Assembly (NCBI RefSeq): GCF_035277725.1
Contig: NZ_DATEJY010000223.1
Span: forward strand, 1 to 24,034
Reading direction: 5' to 3'
From: Dyella_B sp035277725
GTDB taxonomy: Bacteria; Pseudomonadota; Gammaproteobacteria; Xanthomonadales; Rhodanobacteraceae
Length of the DNA stretch: 24,034 bases
The notes below the pieces were generated by a model that was not told the DNA's origin, made no database searches, and saw only the letters and a list, made by a program, of their open reading frames with translations. Below are positions 1 through 9,057 of the stretch, one piece after another (within the stretch, counting starts at the first letter, position 1; each line of letters opens with the position of its first letter). Made by a program: the position numbers and the translations under genes.

Positions 1-3000
1 TTGTCGTTGAGCGCGGCAAGATCCTGCTGCTTCAACTTCTGCCATTCATCCAGCGTCGAACCCAGCGTCTTCGACAACGTGGCATACGAGGTCTGCGCAT
101 CCGGGCTCGGATCCGCATCGGCGCCATCCACCGCCGCGAGCAGCGTTTCCAGATTCATCGCCAAGGCGCGCAGGCTATCCGTACGGCTTGGCGGCGATCC
201 GATCGTGTTGCGCGGATCGGCATGCAACGGCATGCCTGACACATCCGACGCGCGCGATATCAACGCCGCAACCTGATCATGCACGGCGCCGCTGGTATGC
301 GATTGCCGATCATCCAGCGCCTGCAACAGTTGTTTCGCCTCGGCGCTGGCCTTCGCCACCTGGCCCGCAGCCGTTTCCACCTTGATGGCCAAGTCGAATT
401 CGCGCTGCATCGCTGCTACCGAAACAGTCACGCGCGGATCCGGCTTGACGACCAGCGGCTGCCGGTAAGTATGGCCATCGACGGATAGCTCCACCGTGTA
501 GTTGCCGGGCACGGCCCACACGCCATCCTTCTGGTGGCGGCGCCCCTCTTCACCCTTGCCGGCGTAACGCAGGTTCCACACGAAGCGATGCATGCCGGGC
601 GTAGTGTGCAACGGCGTGGGAATCGGCACCCATTCCGGCGCGAATTCCAGTTTCGCCGGATCGAGCATGGGTGGTTTGTCGTCGCTGCTGAAACTGCGCA
701 CTTGGTTGTTCTGCGCATCCAGGATGGTCAGCGTGACCGGACCTTTGACGTGTTGCGGCAAGGCGTAGTCGATCATCGCGCCATCGGGCGGATTTTCCGC
801 CAGCGGCTCGTCCTTCGGCATGGGCGTGCCGGTAAACGCGGGATGGCGCACGCGATACGCATCGGCCGGCTTGAACAGCGTGGCCGCCTGCGTGCTGGCG
901 CCGTCCATCTGCCGCAGCGCCGTCACGTCGTCCATGATCCAGAAACCGCGGCCGTGCGTGGCGATCACCAGGTCATCCTGATGCACGTCGATATCGCGCA
1001 CCGAGGTCGATGGCAGGTTCTGTTGCAATGGCTGCCAATGCGCGCCGTCATCGAACGACACGAACATGCCTTTTTCGGTGCCGGCGTAGAGGAGGCCTTT
1101 GCGAACCGGATCTTCGCGCACCACATTCACGAAGCTGTCGGCCGGAATGCCGTTGTCGATGCGTTGCCAACTCTTGCCGCCATCGGTGGTGCGATAGATA
1201 TACGGCGCATCGTCATCCAGCCGATGGCGATCGATGGCGAGATACGCCACATCCGCGCTGAAATGCGACAACTCGATGCCGCCCACTTTCGACCATGGCG
1301 TCAGCGCGCCCGGCGTGACGTTGCTCCAATGCGCGCCTTCGTCGCTGGTACGCCACACCAGGCCATCGTCCGTGCCGACCCACAGTGATTTCGCATCGAG
1401 CGGCGAGGGCGCAATGGTGTAGATCACGCCGCGCTGCTTGTCGATGTGATTGTCATCCGCGGCCGTCGGTGCATCGAGCGTGGCTGGCACGCCGGCATCC
1501 GGGCGCGTGAGGTCGGGACTGATCGGCGCCCAATGCTCGCCGCCATCCGATGTGCGGAACAAGCGTTGATTGGCGAAATACAACACTTTGTGATCGCGCT
1601 TGGAAAACTGCAGCGGCAGCGTCCATGCCGCGCGGTAATGCGCAGCGGGATAGGCCAGCGTGGGATCGACGCTGCGCACCTGGTCGGTACGCATATCGAG
1701 CTTGTCCACGCGCCCGCCGTAGACGATGTCGTGATCATCCGGATCTGGCGCAATCATGTCGCTCTCGCCGCCGGGCGTGAGTTCATGGAACTGCTGCATG
1801 GTGATGCCGTCGTGACTGTTGCTGCGGCTGGGCAGCGACACTGCGCCGGAATCCTGCTGCGCGCCATACACCCAATACGGAAAACGGTTATCGGTGCTGA
1901 CGTGATAGATCTGCGCGGTAGGCTGGTTGTACCAGCTGCTCCACGTGGTGCCGCCGTTGAGCGTGATCAGCGTGCCCTGGTCGATGCCGAGAATCTGACG
2001 GTTCGAATTGGTCGGGTCGATCCACATCTCGTGGAAATCGTCACCGGTCGGATCGCCTTTCAAGGCGATGAACTGCTTGCCGCCGTCGTCCGAGCGCAAC
2101 ACGATGGTGTTCATCACGTAGATGCGGTCGGCATTCTTCGGATCGACCGTGAGCCGGTTGAAATACCAGCCGCGCTGCCAGATGCGCTGGTCGTCGGTGA
2201 CGTGCTTCCAGTGTGCGCCGGCATCGTCGGAACGGTAGAGGCCGCCTTCGCCATTGGCCGCATCGATCAACGCATACACGCGGTTGGGGTCGCTGAGCGC
2301 GGTCGCCACGCCGATGCGGCCGGGGTGTGCAGCAAAGCCGTTGCCTTGGACTTGCGTCCAATGCGAACCGCCATCGTGGGAGACATACAAGCCGCTGCCC
2401 GGTCCGTTCGAAGGCGGGTACACGCTCCACGGCGGACGACGGGTCTGCCATAACGAGGCGTAGATAGTGTTCGGATCATCCGGCTTGAACGCCATGTCGA
2501 TCGCGCCGGTGTCGTTGTCCTTGAACAACACCTTGTCCCAATGCTGGCCGCCATCGGTGGAGCGAAACACGCCGCGTTCCGCATTCGGGCCGTAGGCGTG
2601 GCCGAGCGCGGCGACGTACACCACGTCCGGATTATGCGGATCGACCAGAATGCGCCCGATCTGCCGCGTGTCGTCCAGGCCGATGTGCGTCCAGTGCTTG
2701 CCGCCATCGGTGGATTTGTACATGCCCTTGCCATGCGCGATATCCGAGCGCATGTCCGCTTCGCCGGTGCCGACGTACACGGTATCGGGCCGCGATGGCG
2801 CGATGGCGATCGCACCGATCGAGCCGACATGTTCCTCATCGAAGATCGACTGCCAGGTGCGGCCGGCGTCGTTGGTCTTCCACACGCCGCCATCCACCGC
2901 ACCAAAATAGAAATGGCGGTCGTCGCCGGGAATGCCGGTAACGGCCAGCACGCGGCCGCCGCGGAAGGGGCCGATCAGGCGCCAATGCAGATCCTGGAAT

Positions 3001-3080
3001 AAGGAAGGATCAACGGTGGCGTGGGCGGCGAGAGCAGTGGTAATGCCGAAGGTGAGTAAAGCAAGGCGGCGCAGTTGCAC
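1..3080 (-). CDS. Secreted Asp-box/BNR (VPS10-like) beta-propeller protein, C-terminus cut by window edge
   Basis: This is an exported protein of the WD40/YVTN/BNR-like family, often annotated 'glycosyl hydrolase' or 'VPS10 domain-containing'; its substrate is unknown. About 1026 codons are open from a GTG at 3080 to the window edge with no stop. The N-terminus MQLRRLALLTFGITTALAAHA is a signal peptide, and mature protein probably starts after AHA. Two propeller domains follow, with about eleven Asp-box motifs such as TNDAGRTW, STDGGKHW, SDDAGAHW, TSDGGEHW and SFDDGAHW. After them come a beta-sandwich region (around MIDYALPQHVKGPVTLTILD) and a helical tail containing EWQKLKQQDLAALND. Comparison with the paralogue at 5749-8970 suggests only some 30-50 residues are missing. 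No strong Shine-Dalgarno precedes the GTG, so the start is chosen mainly from the signal peptide. The gene diverges from the TonB receptor at 3450. Family is well supported; enzymatic activity is not shown. Confidence 0.88.
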   Translation of the reverse strand, partial: MQLRRLALLTFGITTALAAHATVDPSLFQDLHWRLIGPFRGGRVLAVTGIPGDDRHFYFGAVDGGVWKTNDAGRTWQSIFDEEHVGSIGAIAIAPSRPDTVYVGTGEADMRSDIAHGKGMYKSTDGGKHWTHIGLDDTRQIGRILVDPHNPDVVYVAALGHAYGPNAERGVFRSTDGGQHWDKVLFKDNDTGAIDMAFKPDDPNTIYASLWQTRRPPWSVYPPSNGPGSGLYVSHDGGSHWTQVQGNGFAAHPGRIGVATALSDPNRVYALIDAANGEGGLYRSDDAGAHWKHVTDDQRIWQRGWYFNRLTVDPKNADRIYVMNTIVLRSDDGGKQFIALKGDPTGDDFHEMWIDPTNSNRQILGIDQGTLITLNGGTTWSSWYNQPTAQIYHVSTDNRFPYWVYGAQQDSGAVSLPSRSNSHDGITMQQFHELTPGGESDMIAPDPDDHDIVYGGRVDKLDMRTDQVRSVDPTLAYPAAHYRAAWTLPLQFSKRDHKVLYFANQRLFRTSDGGEHWAPISPDLTRPDAGVPATLDAPTAADDNHIDKQRGVIYTIAPSPLDAKSLWVGTDDGLVWRTSDEGAHWSNVTPGALTPWSKVGGIELSHFSADVAYLAIDRHRLDDDAPYIYRTTDGGKSWQRIDNGIPADSFVNVVREDPVRKGLLYAGTEKGMFVSFDDGAHWQPLQQNLPSTSVRDIDVHQDDLVIATHGRGFWIMDDVTALRQMDGASTQAATLFKPADAYRVRHPAFTGTPMPKDEPLAENPPDGAMIDYALPQHVKGPVTLTILDAQNNQVRSFSSDDKPPMLDPAKLEFAPEWVPIPTPLHTTPGMHRFVWNLRYAGKGEEGRRHQKDGVWAVPGNYTVELSVDGHTYRQPLVVKPDPRVTVSVAAMQREFDLAIKVETAAGQVAKASAEAKQLLQALDDRQSHTSGAVHDQVAALISRASDVSGMPLHADPRNTIGSPPSRTDSLRALAMNLETLLAAVDGADADPSPDAQTSYATLSKTLGSTLDEWQKLKQQDLAALND

Positions 3081-3111
3081 GGGCGGTATCTCTTGCTGGG
3101 GAGGCTTTGCT

Positions 3112-3147
3112 CCCTCTCCCCTCCGGGGAGCGGGTTGGGGTGAGGGG
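3112..3147. repeat. CCCTCACCCCAACCC-type interspersed palindrome
   Basis: The arms CTCCCC (3116-3121) and GGGGAG (3125-3130) form a tight hairpin with a 3-nt loop. Beside it lies GGGTTGGGGTGAGGG. Reading the minus strand, this gives the CCCTCACCCCAACCC...GGGAGAGGGAGC pattern that is frequent between genes in Xanthomonadales. It lies in the leader of the minus-strand propeller gene, about 30 bp from its GTG. Confidence 0.55.
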
Positions 3148-3191
3148 ACGCTCCTGCCTCAAGCGCGCCTATAGGGCGCAATCTCCGATGC

Positions 3192-3271
3192 CGTCATTCC
3201 CGCGCAAGCGGGAATCCATGTCGATCTTGCGGCAAAAGGCCAGATGGATTCCCACTTGCGTGGGAATGACG
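3192..3271. repeat. REPIN: inverted pair of CGTCATTCCC palindromes
   Basis: Two 28-nt REP units in inverted orientation (3192-3219 and 3244-3271) are separated by 24 nt. Each unit is itself a hairpin: TTCCCGC-GCAA-GCGGGAA on the left and TTCCCAC-TTGC-GTGGGAA on the right. The units differ at only two positions, and these are paired with each other in the hairpin (G:C replaced by A:T). It is non-coding and lies in the divergent gap. Confidence 0.85.
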
Positions 3272-3449
3272 TCCGTGTGGTGACGCGAAGTTGCCCCTTA
3301 CCCGAACCCTCTCGTCAAAGAGGAATGGGAGTACTCGCCACACTGTAACGCCCTCATCCAGGATTCCAAAGGGTAAACCGATGGCATATAGCCAAGCGCG
3401 GCAACATGCGCGATAAGAGGCGGCTCCCTCGTCGTCGCCTGGATCCCGC

Positions 3450-5618
3450 ATGTTGCCGTTGCGCCGCGCCGCGCTGCCGTTTGCCTTGTTGCTGTCGTTG
3501 GTTTCCCTCGCAGCCTGGTCGCAAGATGATGATCAGGCCACCACCAGCCGCAAGACTACCAAGCTGCCCGCGGTGAGCGTCCACGCCAACGACTGGCGCA
3601 AATACCAGCAGGCCAAACTGCAATATCAGATGCCGGAAGTGGACGGCCCCAAGATCACCGTCACCAGGAAAACCACGGTGACGCATCTGGAAAACCAGCC
3701 CACGGTGATCGGCAACAATCTCAACCAGGCACTTGCACGCACGCCAGGCGTGCTGGTTTCCGAACAGCCGACGCCGACGCAGTTCAACTTCAGCTATCGC
3801 GGCATCGGCAATCCGCAGGAATCGGAATTCGTGCTGGTGATGCAGGATGGCATCCCGATGGAAGGCGACTGGATCGGCTTTCCCACGCTGTACGCGTTTC
3901 CGATGACGCAGAGCCTGTCGGAGATACAGCTCATCCGCGGCGGTTCCAGTTTGCTTTATGGACCGGAGCCGGCACCGGTGATCAACCTGGTTTCCAAGCG
4001 TCCGGCACCGAACACGCCGCTCAGCATGAGCACCGAAAACGTGGTCGGCGAGCATGGCCTGTTTTCCAGCTACAACGTGATCGAGCGCAATCAGGGCGCA
4101 TGGGCGTTCCGCGCCGATGCAGGCTACGTGCATAGCGATGGCACGCGCGCGAATGACGGATCGCAGAATCGCCAAGCTGACTTTTACCTGGCCTACAAAC
4201 CCGACGAACAGCAGCAATGGTGGCTGGATTTCCACGCGATCAGCGCCGTCTCCGGCGATGCCGGCCGGTTGAGCTATACGCAATGGCGAGAGGACCCGCG
4301 CACCGTTACCACGCCTTACAACCGCGACTGGGTGAACCGCGATCAGCTGGTGCTGGGCCACACGCATGATTTCGGCAACCAGTGGTCGCTGGATGCCAAG
4401 CTGTGGTTTACCTACCAGGACCTGGTCAGCCGTGCAGCGAAAGCGCAATTGCCTGGCCAACCGCCGCCGAGTACCACCACGTTGCAAGACGAAGCCTTCC
4501 GCACCTACGGTGCCGACGTGCGCTTGCGCAAGAACTGGGGGCATGGCAATGCCTTCACCATCGGCACGGTGATGTACTACGGCAGCGATCCGTTCCGGCA
4601 ATGGAGCAGTACGGATCTGATGGTGGCGCCGGACGACCGCAGCGGTAAGCCAATCCTCAATCAGCGCCGCAATTCGCAGTACAACTCGCTATTTGCGGAG
4701 AACGTGTTCCGCCTGCCGCATCGCATTCATATCGTGCCGTCGGTACGCCTGGAGCGTGAACGCATTTCCATGGATGAAACCGTGCGTCCGCCATTCCTGT
4801 CGCGCCCGCTGATCAAGGAAACCGATACGCGCCAGCTGCCGTTGTTCGGCCTGGGGCTGGGCAATGATTTCGGCCACGGCAACGAAACCTACTTCAACGT
4901 GTCGCAAGGCTGGCGCCCGCTGCGCTTTTTCGACGTAGCGCCGCCTTTCAGCAATTTGCTCGAAGGCCACGCCGCGCAGTTGTCCAAGTCGGTGTCGTGG
5001 GAGGCCGGCGTGCACGGTGCGCCCGTCACGGGTTTGTATTACGACGTGAGCGTGTTCTGGATCAATTTCCGCAATCGTCTGGAGACGCAGTACATCAACG
5101 CGATCGACACCGTTTACGTCAACACCGGCAACACGCGCAGCCGCGGATTGGAAGCGCAGCTCGATTACGATTTCTTCGCGCCGAAAGAGCTGGCCACCGA
5201 AGGCCAGCATCTGGAAACCTTCTTCAATGCCAGCCTGCTCAACGCCAGGTTCGTCGCCAGCGCCATTCCTGGCCAGGTGGGAAAAACACCGGCGTTTTCG
5301 CCGGATTATCTGATCAAGACCGGCGTGACCTGGCGCAACGAACGCGTGAAGCTCAGCCTCACCGCGGTGTCGTCAGCGGCGCAGTACTGGCAGGATTCCA
5401 ATCAATCGTACGGCAGCGGCATCACGTATATGCCGGCGCGCATGCCGGCGTATACGGTGGTGGACGTAGCGTCGGATTGGCAATTGAATCGTTCACTGCG
5501 CTTGCTGGCGGGTGTCAGCAATCTCGGCAACCGGCATTACTTCGATCGCGTTTGGCAGAATGGATTGGAGCCGGCGTTTGGCAGGACGTGGTACACAGGG
5601 TTTGCGTTGACGTATTGA
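3450..5618 (+). CDS. TonB-dependent outer-membrane receptor, FecA-like
   Basis: This is a 722-residue outer-membrane active transporter; ligand uptake depends on TonB-ExbB-ExbD. Residues 1-25 (MLPLRRAALPFALLLSLVSLAAWSQ) form a signal peptide. A TonB-box-like stretch (LPAVSVHAN) follows near residue 38. The plug domain covers about residues 70-195, with NQALARTPGV, a YRGIG motif, LVMQDGIPM and IRGGSSLLYGPEPAPVINLVSKRP. The rest is a beta-barrel ending in an aromatic residue (GFALTY), as outer-membrane insertion requires. Plug and barrel resemble the ferric-dicitrate receptor FecA group, but no FecI/FecR regulators are in the window and there is no N-terminal signalling extension, so a siderophore ligand is only one possibility. 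The propeller gene starts 131 bp downstream on the same strand and may be co-transcribed. No clear Shine-Dalgarno is visible at the ATG. Confidence 0.9.
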   Translation: MLPLRRAALPFALLLSLVSLAAWSQDDDQATTSRKTTKLPAVSVHANDWRKYQQAKLQYQMPEVDGPKITVTRKTTVTHLENQPTVIGNNLNQALARTPGVLVSEQPTPTQFNFSYRGIGNPQESEFVLVMQDGIPMEGDWIGFPTLYAFPMTQSLSEIQLIRGGSSLLYGPEPAPVINLVSKRPAPNTPLSMSTENVVGEHGLFSSYNVIERNQGAWAFRADAGYVHSDGTRANDGSQNRQADFYLAYKPDEQQQWWLDFHAISAVSGDAGRLSYTQWREDPRTVTTPYNRDWVNRDQLVLGHTHDFGNQWSLDAKLWFTYQDLVSRAAKAQLPGQPPPSTTTLQDEAFRTYGADVRLRKNWGHGNAFTIGTVMYYGSDPFRQWSSTDLMVAPDDRSGKPILNQRRNSQYNSLFAENVFRLPHRIHIVPSVRLERERISMDETVRPPFLSRPLIKETDTRQLPLFGLGLGNDFGHGNETYFNVSQGWRPLRFFDVAPPFSNLLEGHAAQLSKSVSWEAGVHGAPVTGLYYDVSVFWINFRNRLETQYINAIDTVYVNTGNTRSRGLEAQLDYDFFAPKELATEGQHLETFFNASLLNARFVASAIPGQVGKTPAFSPDYLIKTGVTWRNERVKLSLTAVSSAAQYWQDSNQSYGSGITYMPARMPAYTVVDVASDWQLNRSLRLLAGVSNLGNRHYFDRVWQNGLEPAFGRTWYTGFALTY

Positions 5619-5619
5619 C

Positions 5620-5693
5620 GTAGGTTGGGGTGCGAACCCCAACATCGCCATGCATGGTCATGGTGCCATGTTGGGGTTCGCACCCCAACCTAC
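5620..5693. repeat. GTAG-type REPIN with perfect 25-bp inverted arms
   Basis: The left arm (5620-5644) and right arm (5669-5693) are exact reverse complements over 25 bp, with a 24-nt spacer. Each begins with the GTAG head and holds its own hairpin, TTGGGGT-GCGA-ACCCCAA. It begins 2 bp after the TonB receptor stop codon and ends 55 bp before the next start. GTAG-headed palindromes are the type known to be mobilised by RAYT (REP-associated tyrosine) transposases; none is in this window. Confidence 0.9.
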
Positions 5694-5748
5694 AGCCGCG
5701 TGCCATCGCAAGCCACATTGGCTCATCTCTATTGCAGCGGGAGTTCAC

Positions 5749-8700
5749 ATGTCGACACGCTCTCTTCTCCGTCCTCTTTCCGCACTTGCCTGCGCCTGCC
5801 TGCTCGCCAGCGCACTCCCGTTGCATGCGAACACACCGGCAGCATCGAACCATGCCAGCGACGCATTGCAATGGCGCCTCGTCGGCCCGTTCCGCGGCGG
5901 TTGGGCGACGATGGCCGCCGGCGATCCCGCCAACCCCGATACCTTCTATATCGGCACTGCCGGCGGCGGCGTGTGGAAAACGACGGACGCTGGCCGCACC
6001 TGGCAGCCGACCTTCGACAACGTGCCCACCGCACCCATTGGCGCGATTGCCGTGGCGCCTTCCAACGCCAACGTGATCTATGCCGGCTCTGGCCAAGTCG
6101 CCGCGCGCTACGACGTCGCTGCCGGCAACGGCATGTACCGCTCCGATGACGGCGGCAAGCATTGGCAGCACATCGGCCTTGCCGAGGGCAAGCACATCGG
6201 CCGCATCATCGTCGATCCGCATGATGCCAACACCTTGCTGGTCGGAGTGCTTGGCCATTACTTCGGGCCGAACCGGGAACGCGGCGTCTATCGCTCCATC
6301 GATGGCGGCAAGACCTGGCAGCAGACGCTGTTTGTCGATGCCGATACCGGCGTGGTGGATCTCGCTGCCGACCCGTCCAATCCGGGCATCGTCTACGCCG
6401 CGACGTGGCAGGTGCGCAACTATCCGTGGCTGTCCTACTTTCAGCCGAACGCAGGGCCGGGCAGTGGTTTGTACAAATCCACCGACGGCGGCGTGACCTG
6501 GAAACGCATCAGCGGCAACGGCTGGCCGGCCGGCACGCTGGCGCGTATCGGCATCGCTACCGCAAGCGGCAATCGCGTGTATGCCGTGGTGAACTCCGCC
6601 AGTCCGCGCAAGGACAGTGGCCTGTATCGTTCCGACGATGGCGGCGCCACCTGGCAAGCGGTAAGCCATGAATCCTGGCAGCCGAATGATTACTTCAGCC
6701 GCATCACCGTCGATCCGCAAAATCGCGATCGCATCTATTCGGCCGGACAATCCATCCGCCGTTCCGACGACGGCGGCAAGCACTGGGATATCTTCAAAGG
6801 TGCGCCGGGCGGTGACGATTACCATTTTCTGTGGATCGATCCGCGCGATTCGACGCGCATGATTGCCGCCAGCGACCAAGGCGCTGTCGTTACCGTCAAC
6901 GGCGGCAAGAGCTGGAGCAGCTGGTACAACCAGCCCACTGGGCAGTTCTACCACCTCGCCACGGATAACCAGTTCCCGTATTGGATTTATTCCGGCCAGC
7001 AGGATTCAGGCACCGTCGGCATTGCCAGCCGCAGCGACTACGGATCCATTTCCTATCGCGACTGGCGCCCGGTGGGTGGTGACGAGCGTGACTACGACGT
7101 GCCGTATCCGGACGATCCCAACATCGTGTTCGGCTCCGGACTCGGTGGACGTGTTTCGCGCTGGGATCGCCGCACGGGCGTCGTGCAGAACGTTACCGCG
7201 TGGCCGGTGAGCAGCTACGGCCAACGTCCCACCAACTTCAAATACCACTACACCTGGATCACGCCGATCGCGTTTTCCGCGAAGCCGCCGTATGCGCTCT
7301 ATCTCGGCGCACAGGTGTTGTTCCGCAGCACCGACCAAGGTCAGCATTGGGATGTGATCAGCCCTGATCTCAGCGCCAAGAAAGAAGGCGCTACCGACGG
7401 TTGCCAGGGCAATCCCAATGCACAGCAGGCGCGCGATTGCGGTTACGGCGTGATCTACAGCATCGCGCCGTCGCCCTTCAGCAACGATGAAATCTGGATC
7501 GGTACCGATGACGGCTCCATCCAGTTCACCCGCGATGGTGGCAAGAACTGGCAGAACGTGACGCCGCCAGAGCTGCCGCATTGGGGCATCGTCAGCTCGC
7601 TCGATCTGTCGGCGCTGAAGCAAGGCACCGCTTATGCCGCGGTCGACAATCATCGCCAGGATGATTTCCGCCCGCACGTATGGCGCACGCACGACTACGG
7701 CAAAACCTGGACCGATATCGCCGCCGGTCTGCCGCAGGACGATTTCGTAAGCGTGTTACGTGCAGATACGCAGCGCGACGGCTTGCTGTTTGCCGGTACC
7801 GATCGCGGCGTGTACGTGTCGTACGACGATGGCGCGCACTGGCAATCGCTGCAACGCAATCTGCCTACCGCATGGGTGCGCGATTTGACCATTCACGGTA
7901 ACGACCTGGTTGCCGGCACGCAGGGCAGGGCGATCTGGATTCTCGACGACATCACGCCGCTGCGTCAGGCCGGTGTCGACAGCGCACGCAAGACCGCGCT
8001 CTACACACCCGCCGATGCCGTGCGTGTGCGCGCCAACGAAAACAAGGACACACCGCTCCCGCCCGACGAACCGCTCGGCCAGAACCCACCAGCCGGCGCC
8101 GTCATCGATTACCAGTTGGCGAGTGCCGCCAAAGGCCCCATCACGCTGGACATCCTCGACAGCGACGGCAAAACGGTGCGCCACTTCTCCAGCGCCGAGA
8201 AAGCGGAAAACCTGCCGGCCGAGCGTTACTTCCAGAAAGGCTGGCTGGGCACGCCGGAAAAACTCGGCACCAGCGCCGGCATGCACCGCTTCGTATGGAA
8301 CCTGCGTTATCCGCGCCCGGAAGCTCTGCTCTACGGCTACAGCATTGCCGCCACCTGGGATTCCGACACACCGCTTACACCCGAAGGTCCGCTGGCGCTG
8401 CCCGGCAAATACCAAGTCGTGCTCACTGTGGACGGCAAATCCTATCGCGCACCGTTGAACGTTTTGCCTGACCCACGCGTCCCCATCGACCAGAACGCAC
8501 TCGCCGAAGGTTTGGCCTTCTCACGCGATGTCGGCACAGCGCTTCAACAAGTCTGGCAAACCCATGGCGAAGTGGATGCGGTGCGCAACCAGCTCGATGA
8601 CGCAGAGAAAAAAGCCGGCAGCAACACCCCGCTGCATGAAGAGATCGACAGCTTCCGCAAGAAGACCGATCCACTCGTCTCCGGGGATAGCGAAAACTCC

Positions 8701-8970
8701 ACCAACCTCGAAGCCATGAACGATGCGCTCACCGCCATCGCCAGCGACGTGGAAGGCGCCGATCGTGCCCCGACCGATGGACAGCGGCAGGCGTTTGCCG
8801 AATACAAGGCGAATCTCGACAAGGCCGCTGCGCAATGGCAATCCATTCGCAGTGCAGATCTGCCCGCGCTCAACGCAAAACTGCACGCGGCAAACATCAA
8901 AGCCATTGCGGTGCCGGCGGCGAATCAACTTCACGCCGAAGGACCGGCTGATTCGGATGACGTTCCCTAG
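5749..8970 (+). CDS. Secreted Asp-box/BNR (VPS10-like) beta-propeller protein
   Basis: This is a 1073-residue exported protein of the same family as the one at 1-3080. The ATG at 5749 is preferred over an in-frame ATG at 5650, which lies inside the REPIN. GGGAG lies 5 nt upstream of 5749, and the first residues form a signal peptide (SALACACLLASALPLHA). About eleven Asp-boxes span roughly residues 75-740, including TTDAGRTW, SDDGGKHW, SIDGGKTW, STDGGVTW, TRDGGKNW and SYDDGAHW. They imply two stacked beta-propellers. A beta-sandwich region follows (VIDYQLASAAKGPITLDILD) and then a helical, charged C-terminal tail. A segment with two cysteines (DGCQGNPNAQQARDCGYG) replaces a cysteine-free segment in the paralogue. 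Shared blocks such as SSWYNQPT and FPYW.Y..QQDSG show the duplication. Its position behind a TonB receptor suggests a role in handling that receptor's ligand (inference). Catalytic activity is unproven. Confidence 0.9.
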   Translation: MSTRSLLRPLSALACACLLASALPLHANTPAASNHASDALQWRLVGPFRGGWATMAAGDPANPDTFYIGTAGGGVWKTTDAGRTWQPTFDNVPTAPIGAIAVAPSNANVIYAGSGQVAARYDVAAGNGMYRSDDGGKHWQHIGLAEGKHIGRIIVDPHDANTLLVGVLGHYFGPNRERGVYRSIDGGKTWQQTLFVDADTGVVDLAADPSNPGIVYAATWQVRNYPWLSYFQPNAGPGSGLYKSTDGGVTWKRISGNGWPAGTLARIGIATASGNRVYAVVNSASPRKDSGLYRSDDGGATWQAVSHESWQPNDYFSRITVDPQNRDRIYSAGQSIRRSDDGGKHWDIFKGAPGGDDYHFLWIDPRDSTRMIAASDQGAVVTVNGGKSWSSWYNQPTGQFYHLATDNQFPYWIYSGQQDSGTVGIASRSDYGSISYRDWRPVGGDERDYDVPYPDDPNIVFGSGLGGRVSRWDRRTGVVQNVTAWPVSSYGQRPTNFKYHYTWITPIAFSAKPPYALYLGAQVLFRSTDQGQHWDVISPDLSAKKEGATDGCQGNPNAQQARDCGYGVIYSIAPSPFSNDEIWIGTDDGSIQFTRDGGKNWQNVTPPELPHWGIVSSLDLSALKQGTAYAAVDNHRQDDFRPHVWRTHDYGKTWTDIAAGLPQDDFVSVLRADTQRDGLLFAGTDRGVYVSYDDGAHWQSLQRNLPTAWVRDLTIHGNDLVAGTQGRAIWILDDITPLRQAGVDSARKTALYTPADAVRVRANENKDTPLPPDEPLGQNPPAGAVIDYQLASAAKGPITLDILDSDGKTVRHFSSAEKAENLPAERYFQKGWLGTPEKLGTSAGMHRFVWNLRYPRPEALLYGYSIAATWDSDTPLTPEGPLALPGKYQVVLTVDGKSYRAPLNVLPDPRVPIDQNALAEGLAFSRDVGTALQQVWQTHGEVDAVRNQLDDAEKKAGSNTPLHEEIDSFRKKTDPLVSGDSENSTNLEAMNDALTAIASDVEGADRAPTDGQRQAFAEYKANLDKAAAQWQSIRSADLPALNAKLHAANIKAIAVPAANQLHAEGPADSDDVP

Positions 8971-9057
8971 TTCAGTGGGATATCAGCTTCGAACTTGCCA
9001 TGGACTCCGCCCTTCGCCGAAATGACGACGTGCCAACGATCGAACATCGGCATGTAG

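Larger units (their letters stand above)
3081..3449. other. Divergent intergenic region with two palindromic repeat elements
   Basis: This 369-bp gap separates the minus-strand propeller gene from the plus-strand TonB receptor and must hold both promoters. It contains a CCCTCACCCCAACCC-type palindrome next to the propeller gene (3112-3147) and a REPIN at 3192-3271. A short open frame across 3194-3451 on the minus strand reads through the repeat (RHSHASGNP is its translation) and is not taken as a gene. No convincing -35/-10 pair was identified. Confidence 0.6.

Noticed and set aside
534..2453. Two plus-strand open frames (534-1388 and 1446-2453) in the first 2.5 kb
   Set aside because: The minus-strand frame from 3080 is open throughout and encodes a full Asp-box protein aligned with its paralogue, so these are antisense shadows.
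3194..3451. 85-codon minus-strand open frame before the FecA-like receptor
   Set aside because: Part of it is the translated REPIN (RHSHASGNP), a common false call in these genomes.
5650..5748. Earlier in-frame start for the plus-strand propeller protein
   Set aside because: It would place coding sequence in the REPIN and bury the signal peptide. The ATG at 5749 has a good Shine-Dalgarno and starts a signal peptide directly.
5515..6954. 479-codon minus-strand open frame across the receptor end and propeller gene start
   Set aside because: It overlaps two well-supported genes and reads through the REPIN. It has no ribosome site or family signature.
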